A DNA stretch of 14,428 nucleotides from an uncultured Oscillospiraceae bacterium (GTDB lineage: Bacteria > Bacillota > Clostridia > Oscillospirales > Oscillospiraceae): the NCBI GenBank assembly GCA_944385305.1, contig CALWWS010000072.1:1-14428 (forward strand), in the 5' to 3' direction. Positions 1 to 6,244 of the stretch are shown piece by piece (the stretch's first letter is position 1; each line of letters begins with the position of its first letter). The notes under the pieces are model-generated. The model saw only the letters and a program-made list of their open reading frames with translations. It had not been told where the DNA came from and did not search any database. Both the position numbers and the translations under genes were made by a program.

Positions 1-240
1 GGGGAGTCCATGCTCAACGCCGGCATCCTCCCCGGGGATCTGGTGGTAGTCCACCGCCAGCAGGAAGCCCGCAGCGGCGAGATTGTAGTGGCCCTGTTTG
101 AGGACGAGGCCACGGTAAAGACCCTGCGCCGCAAGGACGGGCACACCTGGCTGATGCCGGAGAACCCGGACTACCAGCCCATCGACGGCGACGGCTGCCA
201 GATCCTGGGTAAGGTGGTGGCGGTGGTGCGCCGCTACTGA
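1..240 (+). CDS. lexA: LexA repressor, C-terminal S24 peptidase part (5' end outside window)
   Basis: This is the autoproteolytic domain of the SOS repressor LexA, which represses DNA-damage genes and cleaves itself when stimulated by RecA filaments. The reading frame is open from base 1, beginning G-E-S-M, so the DNA-binding half lies upstream of the window. The Ser codon at 7-9 sits in the family's nucleophile motif (G-x-S-M followed by [10 protein letters not shown]). The general-base Lys lies in the ATVKTL motif (codon 118-120). The PENPDYQPI and [10 protein letters not shown] segments match LexA rather than a phage repressor. Both catalytic residues are present, so self-cleavage should work. 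The stop at 238-240 is four bases before the next start, and three genes follow in the same direction, so LexA probably heads or sits within a repair operon that it may itself control. No LexA box is visible because the promoter is outside the window. Confidence 0.9.
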   Translation, partial: GESMLNAGILPGDLVVVHRQQEARSGEIVVALFEDEATVKTLRRKDGHTWLMPENPDYQPIDGDGCQILGKVVAVVRRY

Positions 241-244
241 GGCC

Positions 245-736
245 GTGAGCCGCATTGTGTTTTCCACCCCCGCCGGTCTCCTGGGGCTGGAGGGGGAGGA
301 GGGAGGACTCACCCGCCTCTATCTGCCGGGGCAGGATGCAGAGCCCGTGGGGGAGGAGACCCCCCTGCTGGCCCTGGGCAGGGCGCAGCTGCTGGAGTAT
401 TTTCAGGGGACGCGCAGGGAATTCTCCCTGCCCCTGCTCCCCCGGGGTACCCCCTTTTTCCGGCAGGTGTGGGCCGCCCTGGGGGAGGTGCCCTACGGCC
501 AGGTGACCACCTACGGCGCCCTGGCCCGCCGGGTGGGGCGGCCCCGGGCGGTGCGGGCGGTGGGCCAGGCCAACCACCGCAACCCCCTGCCCATCTTGAT
601 TCCCTGCCACCGGGTGGTGGGGGCGGACGGCGGGCTCACCGGGTACGCGGGGGGCCTGGCGCTGAAGGAATTTCTGCTGAAACTGGAGGGCGCCTGGCCG
701 GCAGGGCCAGGCACCTTGGAAGGGAAGACTCAATGA
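245..736 (+). CDS. ogt: Methylated-DNA--protein-cysteine S-methyltransferase (Ogt/MGMT)
   Basis: This is a suicide repair protein of 163 residues that moves the alkyl group from O6-alkylguanine in DNA onto its own cysteine. The active-site motif IPCHRVV is intact, with the acceptor at Cys121. The preceding RAVRAVGQAN segment carries the arginine finger and hinge Asn110, and TTYGALA (around 88-94) gives the Tyr used in nucleotide flipping. The length is that of a single-domain enzyme with no Ada-type N-terminus. The start is GTG at 245, because no in-frame ATG precedes the conserved core; a weak TGAGG lies just upstream, overlapping the lexA stop. The gene ends in an ATGA overlap with exoA, which implies translational coupling. 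About 13 residues after the LLKLEG element form a Gly/Pro-rich tail, which is slightly unusual but probably harmless. Confidence 0.95.
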   Translation: MSRIVFSTPAGLLGLEGEEGGLTRLYLPGQDAEPVGEETPLLALGRAQLLEYFQGTRREFSLPLLPRGTPFFRQVWAALGEVPYGQVTTYGALARRVGRPRAVRAVGQANHRNPLPILIPCHRVVGADGGLTGYAGGLALKEFLLKLEGAWPAGPGTLEGKTQ

Positions 737-1500
737 AGCTGATCTCATGGAATGTAAACGGCCTGCGGGCCTGCCTGGGCAAAGGCTTTCTGGATTTTTT
801 CCACCAGGCGGACGCCGACGTGTTCTGCCTGCAGGAGACCAAGCTCCAGCCCCACCAGATTGAGCTGGAGCTGCCCGGCTACGCCCAGTACTGGAACAGC
901 GCGGAAAAGAAGGGCTACTCGGGCACCGCCATCTTTACCCGCCTGCCCGTCCGGTCGGTGGCCTACGGCATGGATCTGCCCCAGCACGACAGCGAGGGCA
1001 GGCTCATTACCCTGGAGCTGGACGATCTCTATGTGGTTACCTGCTACACCCCCAACTCCCAGCGGGGGCTGACCCGACTGGACTACCGGATGGAGTGGGA
1101 AGACGCCTTTCTGGACTACCTGCGCAGCCTGGACCGGCACAAGCCGGTGGTGCTGTGTGGGGATCTGAACGTGGCCCACCGGGAGATTGACCTGAAAAAT
1201 CCGGGGCCCAACCGGAACAACGCCGGCTTTACCGACCAGGAGCGGGAGAAGATGACCCGCCTGCTGGACAGCGGCTTTACCGACACCTTCCGCTGCCTCT
1301 ACCCGGACCGAACCGGGGCCTACACCTGGTGGTCCTACATGTACAACGCCCGGGCCAACAACGCCGGGTGGCGGATTGACTACTTCATCGTCTCCGACCG
1401 GCTGCGGGACAGCATCGGGGAGAGCGCCATCCACAGCGAGGTGTACGGCAGCGACCACTGCCCGGTGGAGCTGATTCTCAAGGAGGGGGCCAGGCCATGA
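733..1500 (+). CDS. exoA: Exodeoxyribonuclease III / AP endonuclease (ExoA)
   Basis: This is a base-excision repair nuclease of 255 residues. The family cuts the backbone 5' to abasic sites and removes 3'-blocking groups. The fold's motifs appear in order: MKLISWNVNGLR (Asn7), LQETK (metal ligand Glu35), CYTPN (Tyr105), CGDLNVAH (Asp144, Asn146), WWSY (199-202), WRIDYF and the terminal SDHCP (Asp241, His242). Length and motif spacing closely match B. subtilis ExoA. The ATG at 733 overlaps the ogt stop as ATGA, and a GGAAGGGA ribosome site lies at 718-725. The reading frame is open further upstream, but that extension runs antisense-like through ogt and has no family similarity. The 3' end overlaps the following MBL gene by another ATGA, so all three are likely translated from one message. 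Confidence 0.96.
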   Translation: MKLISWNVNGLRACLGKGFLDFFHQADADVFCLQETKLQPHQIELELPGYAQYWNSAEKKGYSGTAIFTRLPVRSVAYGMDLPQHDSEGRLITLELDDLYVVTCYTPNSQRGLTRLDYRMEWEDAFLDYLRSLDRHKPVVLCGDLNVAHREIDLKNPGPNRNNAGFTDQEREKMTRLLDSGFTDTFRCLYPDRTGAYTWWSYMYNARANNAGWRIDYFIVSDRLRDSIGESAIHSEVYGSDHCPVELILKEGARP

Positions 1501-2339
1501 GGCTGACCACACTGCTGGAAAATACGGCGGTTGACCCGGCGCTGATCTGTCAGCACGGGCTGAGCCAGTATCTGGAGGTCAACGGCCGGCGCATCCTCTT
1601 TGACGCCGGGCCCTCGGCGGCCTCGGTGGAGAACGGAGAACGGCTGGGGGTAGATCTGGGGGCGGTGGACACCTGCATCCTCTCCCACGGCCACTACGAC
1701 CACGCAGACGGCCTGCCCGCCTTTTTGGAGCGCAATCCCACCGCCCCCGTCTGGCTCAAGCCGGAGGCGGAGGGGCGGCAGCTGGGGCGCAAGGAGGGAG
1801 ATTTGCGGTACATCGGGGTAACCCCGACCCTCTTTGAGCAGTATGCCCACCGCCTGCGCTTTGTGCGGGAGGAGACCGACCTGGGGGACGGCATTGTCCT
1901 GCTGCCCCACATTACCCGAAATCCCCGCTACGCCCAGCCCCAGGACGACCTGCTGGTGGAGACGGCGCAGGGGGAGATCGCCCCCGACCCGTTCCTCCAC
2001 GAGCTCATCCTCACCATACGGGAGGGGGAGGGGGTGCACATCCTCACCGGGTGCAGCCACAGCGGCATTGTGGGGATGGTGGAGACGGTGATGGCCCGCT
2101 TCCCCGGGGTGCCCGTGCGCAGCGTCACCGGGGGCTTTCACCTGATGGCGGTGCCCCATCAGGATCGGATGAGCTGCTCTGAGGAGTTCGCCCTGGCCCT
2201 GGGGGAGAAGCTGCGGGATCTGGGGGACTTCCCCGTATTTACCTGCCACTGCACCGGCCAGGCGGCCTTTGATTTGATGAAGACGCCCCTGGGAGACCGC
2301 CTCACCTACCTGCGGGGCGGCATGACGGTGGAAATTTAA
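1497..2339 (+). CDS. MBL-fold metallohydrolase (COG1237 type)
   Basis: This is a 280-residue metallo-beta-lactamase-fold enzyme. The metal-binding core SHGHYDHADGL is present (His64, His66, Asp68, His69). TGCSHSG (His188) and GGFH (His215) follow, and the late CHCTG motif (250-254) is typical of the COG1237 group often annotated as 7,8-dihydropterin-6-yl-methyl-4-(beta-D-ribofuranosyl)aminobenzene-5'-phosphate synthase-like. That name comes from archaeal methanopterin work, and its reaction should not be transferred to this organism; the substrate is unknown. There is no signal peptide, so the enzyme is expected in the cytosol. The ATG lies in an ATGA overlap with exoA and is preceded by a strong AAGGAGG site at 1480-1486 inside exoA. 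Membership of the lexA-ogt-exoA run is the main clue to its role; a phosphodiesterase or lactone/phosphate-ester hydrolase is possible. Confidence 0.88.
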   Translation: MRLTTLLENTAVDPALICQHGLSQYLEVNGRRILFDAGPSAASVENGERLGVDLGAVDTCILSHGHYDHADGLPAFLERNPTAPVWLKPEAEGRQLGRKEGDLRYIGVTPTLFEQYAHRLRFVREETDLGDGIVLLPHITRNPRYAQPQDDLLVETAQGEIAPDPFLHELILTIREGEGVHILTGCSHSGIVGMVETVMARFPGVPVRSVTGGFHLMAVPHQDRMSCSEEFALALGEKLRDLGDFPVFTCHCTGQAAFDLMKTPLGDRLTYLRGGMTVEI

Positions 2340-2349
2340 TCGGAACGGG

Positions 2350-2390
2350 GCAGCGCCCCGGGGATCGACAACCGATCCCCGGGGCGCTGC
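2350..2390. terminator. Perfect 18-bp hairpin between convergent genes
   Basis: Arms 2350-2367 and 2373-2390 are perfect reverse complements (GCAGCGCCCCGGGGATCG on the left) around a 5-base loop, ACAAC. It lies 10 bases after the MBL stop and 18 bases beyond the spoIIP stop on the opposite strand. It is therefore placed to terminate both convergent transcripts. Neither side has a clear U-tract, so it may need Rho or act mainly as an mRNA 3' end protector. Confidence 0.65.
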
Positions 2391-2408
2391 TGTACCCTTC
2401 CCGGCCCG

Positions 2409-3590
2409 TCACGCCTCCAGGCTCAGGAGCACCTGGCCCGCCGCCCGGGCGAAGAGCCGGGCCCCCGCCAGGGCCTCCTGGAGGGTATTGCCGTGGCAGC
2501 CCACCTCCACCAGCAGGGAGCCGGTGGTGAGCTGCTGGTTGTACCGGGAGCTGCGCAGAGTCATGGGCCTGGCCAGAGTGGGGTAGAGGGTATTCATGCT
2601 CTGCTGGATCTTGGCGGCCAGGGTCAGGTTCTTTGTCCAGTTGGGGTGCTCGCCCCCCTCGCTGGAGCCCAGCACCAGCATCACCTGGGCGGTGGGCGTC
2701 CCGTCAATGTTGGTCACCGCCTTGTATACCGTCCCGTCCTCCCCCACCAGGGCGTCCCGGTGGATATCCAGCACAATCTGGATGGAGGGATACTGCTGGA
2801 GGTAGCTCTCAATCCCCTGGGCGGAGCGGTCGTAGGCCCCGTTGTACTGGGGATAGTCGTACAGGGTGCGGTCGTGGAGCACCGTCAGCCCCATCTCGGT
2901 AAAGATCCGGGCGATCTCGTCCCCCACCCGCACCACATTGAAATTTTCATCCAGGGTGCGGGTATTGTTGTCCGAGGGCTCATATACATCCTCCCCGTCC
3001 TGGGTATAGGCCTCGCTGCCGTGGGTGTGGACAATGAGCACCTGGGGCTGATCGGCAGCCAGGGTAATCTCCACCGGGGCGGCCACCGCGGCGGCCAGAT
3101 CCACCTCCAGGCTGGTGCGGTTGTAGAGGTAGACTCCGCCGGAGACCACATACCCCTGGGTGCTGGTGGGGATGAGGGTACGGGCCACAATATCCTCCGG
3201 GGCGGCGGTGGTTACCGGCTGCTCGGTAATGTCGTCGTGGTCCCGGGCGGGCTGGCCGGCCGGGAGCTGGAGCTCCTCCCCGCCGTCCTCTCCTCCCTCC
3301 TGGAGATACTGCTGCGCCGCCTCTCCCCCGGCCAGCAGCAGGGGAGACTGGCCCACCGCCAGCCTGTCCCAGACCCCCAGCTCTCCCAGAGGCCCCTCCC
3401 GGTCGGGCACGCTTCCCAGCTCGGCGGAAAGGGCGGCGGATACAAAGGCGGGGCTCTCCCCCAGAGCCCGGAAGGTGTCTCCCGCCGCCCCCGCCCCGGT
3501 GCACAGCAGCAGCACCCACCCGGCGATGGTGGCCATAAACAGGGCCGCGCCCCGGCGGAATACCCGGCCCCACTGAATTCTATCTCCCAT
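2409..3590 (-). CDS. spoIIP: Stage II sporulation protein P (SpoIIP)
   Basis: SpoIIP is the peptidoglycan amidase/endopeptidase of the SpoIID-SpoIIM-SpoIIP machine that drives engulfment of the forespore by the mother cell. The protein has 393 residues. It has a short basic start, one membrane anchor (about 14-31), a variable Gly/Glu/Gln-rich linker (about 85-135) and a C-terminal Amidase_3-like catalytic domain (about 180-390). The catalytic motifs HTHGSEAY (His188, Glu193), TLDENFNVVRVG, VLDIHRDA (His277) and LLVEVGCHGN (Glu362) are all present, so the enzyme looks active. The ATG is at 3590 on the minus strand, with AAGGA 11 bases before it. A sigma-E-like promoter lies at the expected distance, as is known for spoIIP in Bacillus. 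The gene stands alone here, without gpr beside it. Confidence 0.95.
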   Translation of the reverse strand: MGDRIQWGRVFRRGAALFMATIAGWVLLLCTGAGAAGDTFRALGESPAFVSAALSAELGSVPDREGPLGELGVWDRLAVGQSPLLLAGGEAAQQYLQEGGEDGGEELQLPAGQPARDHDDITEQPVTTAAPEDIVARTLIPTSTQGYVVSGGVYLYNRTSLEVDLAAAVAAPVEITLAADQPQVLIVHTHGSEAYTQDGEDVYEPSDNNTRTLDENFNVVRVGDEIARIFTEMGLTVLHDRTLYDYPQYNGAYDRSAQGIESYLQQYPSIQIVLDIHRDALVGEDGTVYKAVTNIDGTPTAQVMLVLGSSEGGEHPNWTKNLTLAAKIQQSMNTLYPTLARPMTLRSSRYNQQLTTGSLLVEVGCHGNTLQEALAGARLFARAAGQVLLSLEA

Positions 3591-3623
3591 GGTGCATCCC
3601 GTCCTTATCTGATGTGATGGTAA

Positions 3624-3652
3624 AGCCTATGCCCGGCGGGGTGCAAATATGA
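3624..3652 (-). promoter_or_regulatory. Sigma-E-type promoter of spoIIP
   Basis: On the minus strand TCATATT (3652-3646) matches the sigma-E -35 consensus KMATATT exactly. After a 14-base spacer, CATAGGCT (3631-3624) matches 6 of 8 positions of the -10 consensus CATACAMT. Spacing of 14-15 is the rule for this sigma factor. The predicted transcript start near 3617 leaves a leader of about 27 bases before the spoIIP ATG, enough to hold its AAGGA site. Confidence 0.72.
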
Positions 3653-3695
3653 GCCTGTCCTTCCACCTTTTCTCTCAACTGTCAGGGGACCTTTC

Positions 3696-3723
3696 TTGAC
3701 TTTTTTCCCGGATCGGATATAAT
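3696..3723 (+). promoter_or_regulatory. Sigma-A promoter of the DegV gene
   Basis: TTGACT (3696-3701) and a perfect TATAAT (3718-3723) are separated by 16 bases. The expected transcript start is near 3730, leaving a leader of about 98 bases before the DegV ATG. The promoter points away from the spoIIP promoter, so the 237-base gap serves both genes. Confidence 0.8.
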
Positions 3724-3732
3724 GCTTGTAAA

Positions 3733-3796
3733 CCCACTGTTAGGCAGAAAGCCAGTTCTGTGGGGAGATCCGGCCGCGGGCAGTCCGACGGCCGGG
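3733..3796 (+). other. Two predicted hairpins in the DegV mRNA leader
   Basis: The first structure pairs CCCAC (3733-3737) with GTGGG (3760-3764) around an inner GGC/GCC pair (3743-3745 with 3751-3753, loop AGAAA). The second pairs 3770-3776 with 3789-3795 (CGGCCG core, 7 bp plus one T-G pair, 12-base loop). They end about 15 bases before the ribosome site AGAGAGG (3812-3818). I do not recognise a known riboswitch class, and no terminator-type U-run follows. Confidence 0.35.
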
Positions 3797-3827
3797 AGAG
3801 GAAACGGGTAAAGAGAGGCTTATATAT

Positions 3828-4697
3828 ATGGGTAAAATTGCAGTAATTACCGACAGCAACAGCGGCATTACGCAGGCGCAGGCAAAGGAGCTTGGCATTC
3901 AGGTTCTGCCCATGCCCTTTTATATCAATGACGAGCTCTTTCTGGAGGATGTGACCCTCACCCAGGAGGATTTCTATAAGCGCCTGGCCGAAAACGCCGA
4001 CGTAAAGACCACCCAGCCCGCCCCCGGCGACGTGATTGAACTCTGGGAAAAGGCGCTGGAGGAGTATGACCAGATTGTCTACATTCCCATGTCCAGCGGC
4101 CTGAGCAGCTCCTGTGAGACGGCCTGCATGCTGGCCCAGGACTACGACGGCAAGGTGCAGGTGGTGAACAACCAGCGCATCTCGGTCACCCAGCGCCAGT
4201 CCGTGCTGGACGCCATGGCCATGGCGCAGGCGGGCAAGAGCGCGGAGGAGATCCGCGCCATTCTGGAGGAGACGAAATTCGACTCCGACATCTACATCAC
4301 GGTGGACACCCTGAAGTACCTGAAGAAGGGTGGCCGGCTTACTCCGGCGGCGGCGGCCATCGGCACGGTACTCAACCTCAAGCCGGTGCTGCGCATCAAG
4401 GGGGAGAAGCTGGACGCCTTCTCCAAGACCCGGGGCTGGAAGGCGGCCAAGAAGGCGATGATCACCGCAGTGGTGGAGGGCATGGCCCGGGAGTTCCCCG
4501 GCTGCGAGGGCCCGGAGGAGATCCACATCGCCGCCGCCTACACCGGCAGCCGGGAGGATGCGCAGGAGTGGCTGGAGGAGCTGCAGGAGGCCTTCCCCGG
4601 CTATCCCATCCACATGGACCCCCTCTCCCTCAGCGTAGCCTGCCACATCGGCCCGGGCGCCCGGGCGGTTACATATACCAGGGCACTGCATATTTGA
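3828..4697 (+). CDS. DegV family protein (FakB-like fatty acid-binding)
   Basis: This is a 289-residue member of the DegV family. Characterised FakB members bind a fatty acid and present it to the kinase FakA, which makes acyl-phosphate for phospholipid synthesis. The family marks are TDSNSGI (8-14), KTTQPAPG (60-67), IPMSSGLSSS (86-95), a central LKYLKKGGR (162-170) followed by the region that closes the lipid pocket, and HIGPGA (273-278). The length is normal for a complete protein. The ATG at 3828 has AGAGAGG nine bases upstream and follows a canonical promoter; a terminator follows the stop. The gene is therefore monocistronic. No fakA-like kinase lies in the window, so the partner is elsewhere. 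Which lipid it binds cannot be read from sequence. Confidence 0.93.
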   Translation: MGKIAVITDSNSGITQAQAKELGIQVLPMPFYINDELFLEDVTLTQEDFYKRLAENADVKTTQPAPGDVIELWEKALEEYDQIVYIPMSSGLSSSCETACMLAQDYDGKVQVVNNQRISVTQRQSVLDAMAMAQAGKSAEEIRAILEETKFDSDIYITVDTLKYLKKGGRLTPAAAAIGTVLNLKPVLRIKGEKLDAFSKTRGWKAAKKAMITAVVEGMAREFPGCEGPEEIHIAAAYTGSREDAQEWLEELQEAFPGYPIHMDPLSLSVACHIGPGARAVTYTRALHI

Positions 4698-4704
4698 TTG
4701 AGAC

Positions 4705-4747
4705 AAACAGTTCCCGGGACGTCAAAGCCGTCCCGGGAACTGTTTTT
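4705..4747 (+). terminator. Intrinsic terminator after the DegV gene
   Basis: A perfect 17-bp stem pairs 4705-4721 with 4729-4745 (core CAGTTCCCGGGACG, loop TCAAAGC). A run of five T lies at 4743-4747. It starts eight bases after the DegV stop. Confidence 0.92.
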
Positions 4748-4864
4748 GTATGAATTTAAAAATCGTGCAAAAAATCTTCATGTTTTATACACATTTTCTG
4801 TTTATGATAAGCCCAGTCAAAAGGCAGCGGGATTTTTTCAATCCCGGCAGAAGGAGCGAGCAGT
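4748..4864 (+). promoter_or_regulatory. A/T-rich upstream region of the HtrA gene, promoter not resolved
   Basis: This is the most A/T-rich stretch of the window and must hold the htrA promoter. TATGAT (4803-4808) is a fair -10 candidate, but no good -35 sits 16-18 bases before it. TATACA (4786-4791) is another candidate. A 7-bp hairpin (CGGGATT 4828-4834 with AATCCCG 4840-4846) lies just before the strong AAGGAG site (4851-4856). Confidence 0.35.
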
Positions 4865-6190
4865 ATGTACTACAGTGATTATAACAGACCCCCCGAGGGG
4901 CAGGAGCCGATTGAAGCCTCCCACTACCATGTCAGCCCCCCCGAGCCCCCCAAGAAGAAGCGGGGCGGCGCGGTGAAGCTGGTAGCTCTGGGGCTGTGCT
5001 GCGCCATTGTGGGCGGGCTGGCCGGCGGCGCCGGTGTGCTGGCCCTGAAAAGCGGCGAAGAAAACACCACCACGGTCTACCAGGGGGATCGGCCTGCCGT
5101 TGTGGTGGATATCGCCAATGTCACTGCCAAGGAGCCCCTTACCGCCTCCCAGATCTACGCCGCCTCTGTGGGCTCCACGGTAGGTATTACGGTGGACACC
5201 GTCACCACCAACCTGTGGGGGCAGAAGATCCCCGCTGCCGCCGCGGGCTCCGGCTTTGTCATCAGCGAGGACGGCTACATCGTCACCAACTACCACGTCA
5301 TTGACGAGGCCACTGCCATTCAGGTTGCCTTTGTGGACGGCACCACCTATGACGCCACCCTGGTGGGCGGCGACCAGGACAACGATATCGCCGTGCTGAA
5401 AATTGAGGCCACCGGCCTGACCCCTGTGATCATTGGCGACTCGGACAGCCTGGTAGTGGGCGAGGACGTGGTAGCCATCGGCAACCCCCTGGGCGAGCTG
5501 ACCTACACCCTCACCAAGGGCGTGGTTTCCGCGGTGAACCGCAGCCTGACCATGTCGGGCGGTCTGGTGATGAACATGATTCAGACCGATACCGCCATTA
5601 ACTCGGGCAACTCCGGAGGCCCCCTGTTCAACATGTACGGTCAGGTCATCGGCATCACCAGCGCCAAGCTGTCCAACAGCTCTTCCTCCTCCGACGCCAC
5701 CATTGAGGGGCTGGGCTTTGCCATACCCATCAACGACGTGTGGGACATGATTCAGGACATCATTGAAAACGGCCGGGTAACCGGCAAGCCCTACATGGGC
5801 ATTACTCCCGCCAACGTCACCGAGTCCGACGCCCAGAAGTACGGCATGAGCGTGGGCGTGTACGTCAACGCGGTCACTCCCGGCTCCGCCGCCGAGAAGG
5901 CCGGCCTGGTGCAGGGGGATATCATTACCGCCATTGACGAGACCACCATTACCTCTTACAGCGACCTGAAAACCGCCCTGAAAAACTATAAGGCGGGGGA
6001 TACCGCCACCCTCACTCTGGACCGCAACGGCAAGGTGGATACGGTGAGCATCACCTTTGACGAGTACCCCACCGACGAGGAGCTGGAGCAGCAGCAGGCC
6101 CAGCAGGAAGCGCAGGAGGAGCAGCAGCAGGAAGAGCAGCAGAACAGCTACTACAACTGGCCCTTCGGCGGCAGCTGGTTCCCCTATTAA
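4865..6190 (+). CDS. htrA: Membrane-anchored HtrA-type serine protease with PDZ domain
   Basis: This is a 441-residue S1C protease expected to degrade or refold damaged proteins on the outer side of the membrane. It has a cytosolic Pro/Lys-rich N-terminus (1-36), one membrane segment (about 37-62), a trypsin-like domain (about 95-300) and one PDZ domain (about 308-398). The triad is intact: His144 in TNYHV, Asp174 in DNDIAVL and Ser250 in NSGNSGGPL. The ATG at 4865 has AAGGAG eight bases upstream. The organisation resembles B. subtilis HtrA/HtrB/YyxA, with one PDZ domain. The unusual part is the C-terminus: a Gln/Glu-only stretch (about 405-426) followed by an aromatic end (NSYYNWPFGGSWFPY). 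The gene is flanked by terminators on both sides and is transcribed alone. No two-component system such as CssRS is next to it. Confidence 0.94.
   Translation: MYYSDYNRPPEGQEPIEASHYHVSPPEPPKKKRGGAVKLVALGLCCAIVGGLAGGAGVLALKSGEENTTTVYQGDRPAVVVDIANVTAKEPLTASQIYAASVGSTVGITVDTVTTNLWGQKIPAAAAGSGFVISEDGYIVTNYHVIDEATAIQVAFVDGTTYDATLVGGDQDNDIAVLKIEATGLTPVIIGDSDSLVVGEDVVAIGNPLGELTYTLTKGVVSAVNRSLTMSGGLVMNMIQTDTAINSGNSGGPLFNMYGQVIGITSAKLSNSSSSSDATIEGLGFAIPINDVWDMIQDIIENGRVTGKPYMGITPANVTESDAQKYGMSVGVYVNAVTPGSAAEKAGLVQGDIITAIDETTITSYSDLKTALKNYKAGDTATLTLDRNGKVDTVSITFDEYPTDEELEQQQAQQEAQEEQQQEEQQNSYYNWPFGGSWFPY
6086..6142 (+). repeat. CAG/GAG/GAA low-complexity codon tract in htrA
   Basis: Residues 408-426 of the HtrA protein are almost only Gln and Glu with two Ala, encoded by runs of CAG, GAG and GAA. 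Such tracts can change length by replication slippage in frame, which would alter only the spacing between the PDZ domain and the aromatic tail. Confidence 0.7.
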
Positions 6191-6196
6191 TTCCGC

Positions 6197-6236
6197 AAAA
6201 AGCGCGCTGTGTGAAATTCACACAGCGCGCTTTTTT
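6197..6236. terminator. Bidirectional intrinsic terminator between htrA and the AEC gene
   Basis: A 17-bp stem pairs 6197-6213 with 6219-6235 (core GCGCGCTGTGTG, loop AAATT). It has five A on the left and six T on the right, so each strand ends in a U-tract. It lies 6 bases after the htrA stop and 8 bases beyond the AEC stop on the other strand, so it serves both. Confidence 0.93.
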
Positions 6237-6244
6237 GATTTGGT

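Noticed and set aside
241..2408. LexA operator inside or near the repair genes
   Set aside because: No GAACN4GTTC-type site was seen in this stretch; any operator for the operon should lie upstream of the window.
2493..3617. 374-codon plus-strand frame opposite spoIIP
   Set aside because: It has the same low-complexity shadow composition, whereas the minus strand encodes intact SpoIIP motifs, a promoter and a ribosome site.
3675..4706. 343-codon minus-strand frame opposite the DegV gene
   Set aside because: It lies over a terminator and a promoter of the plus strand and has no recognisable domain; the plus strand encodes a complete DegV protein.
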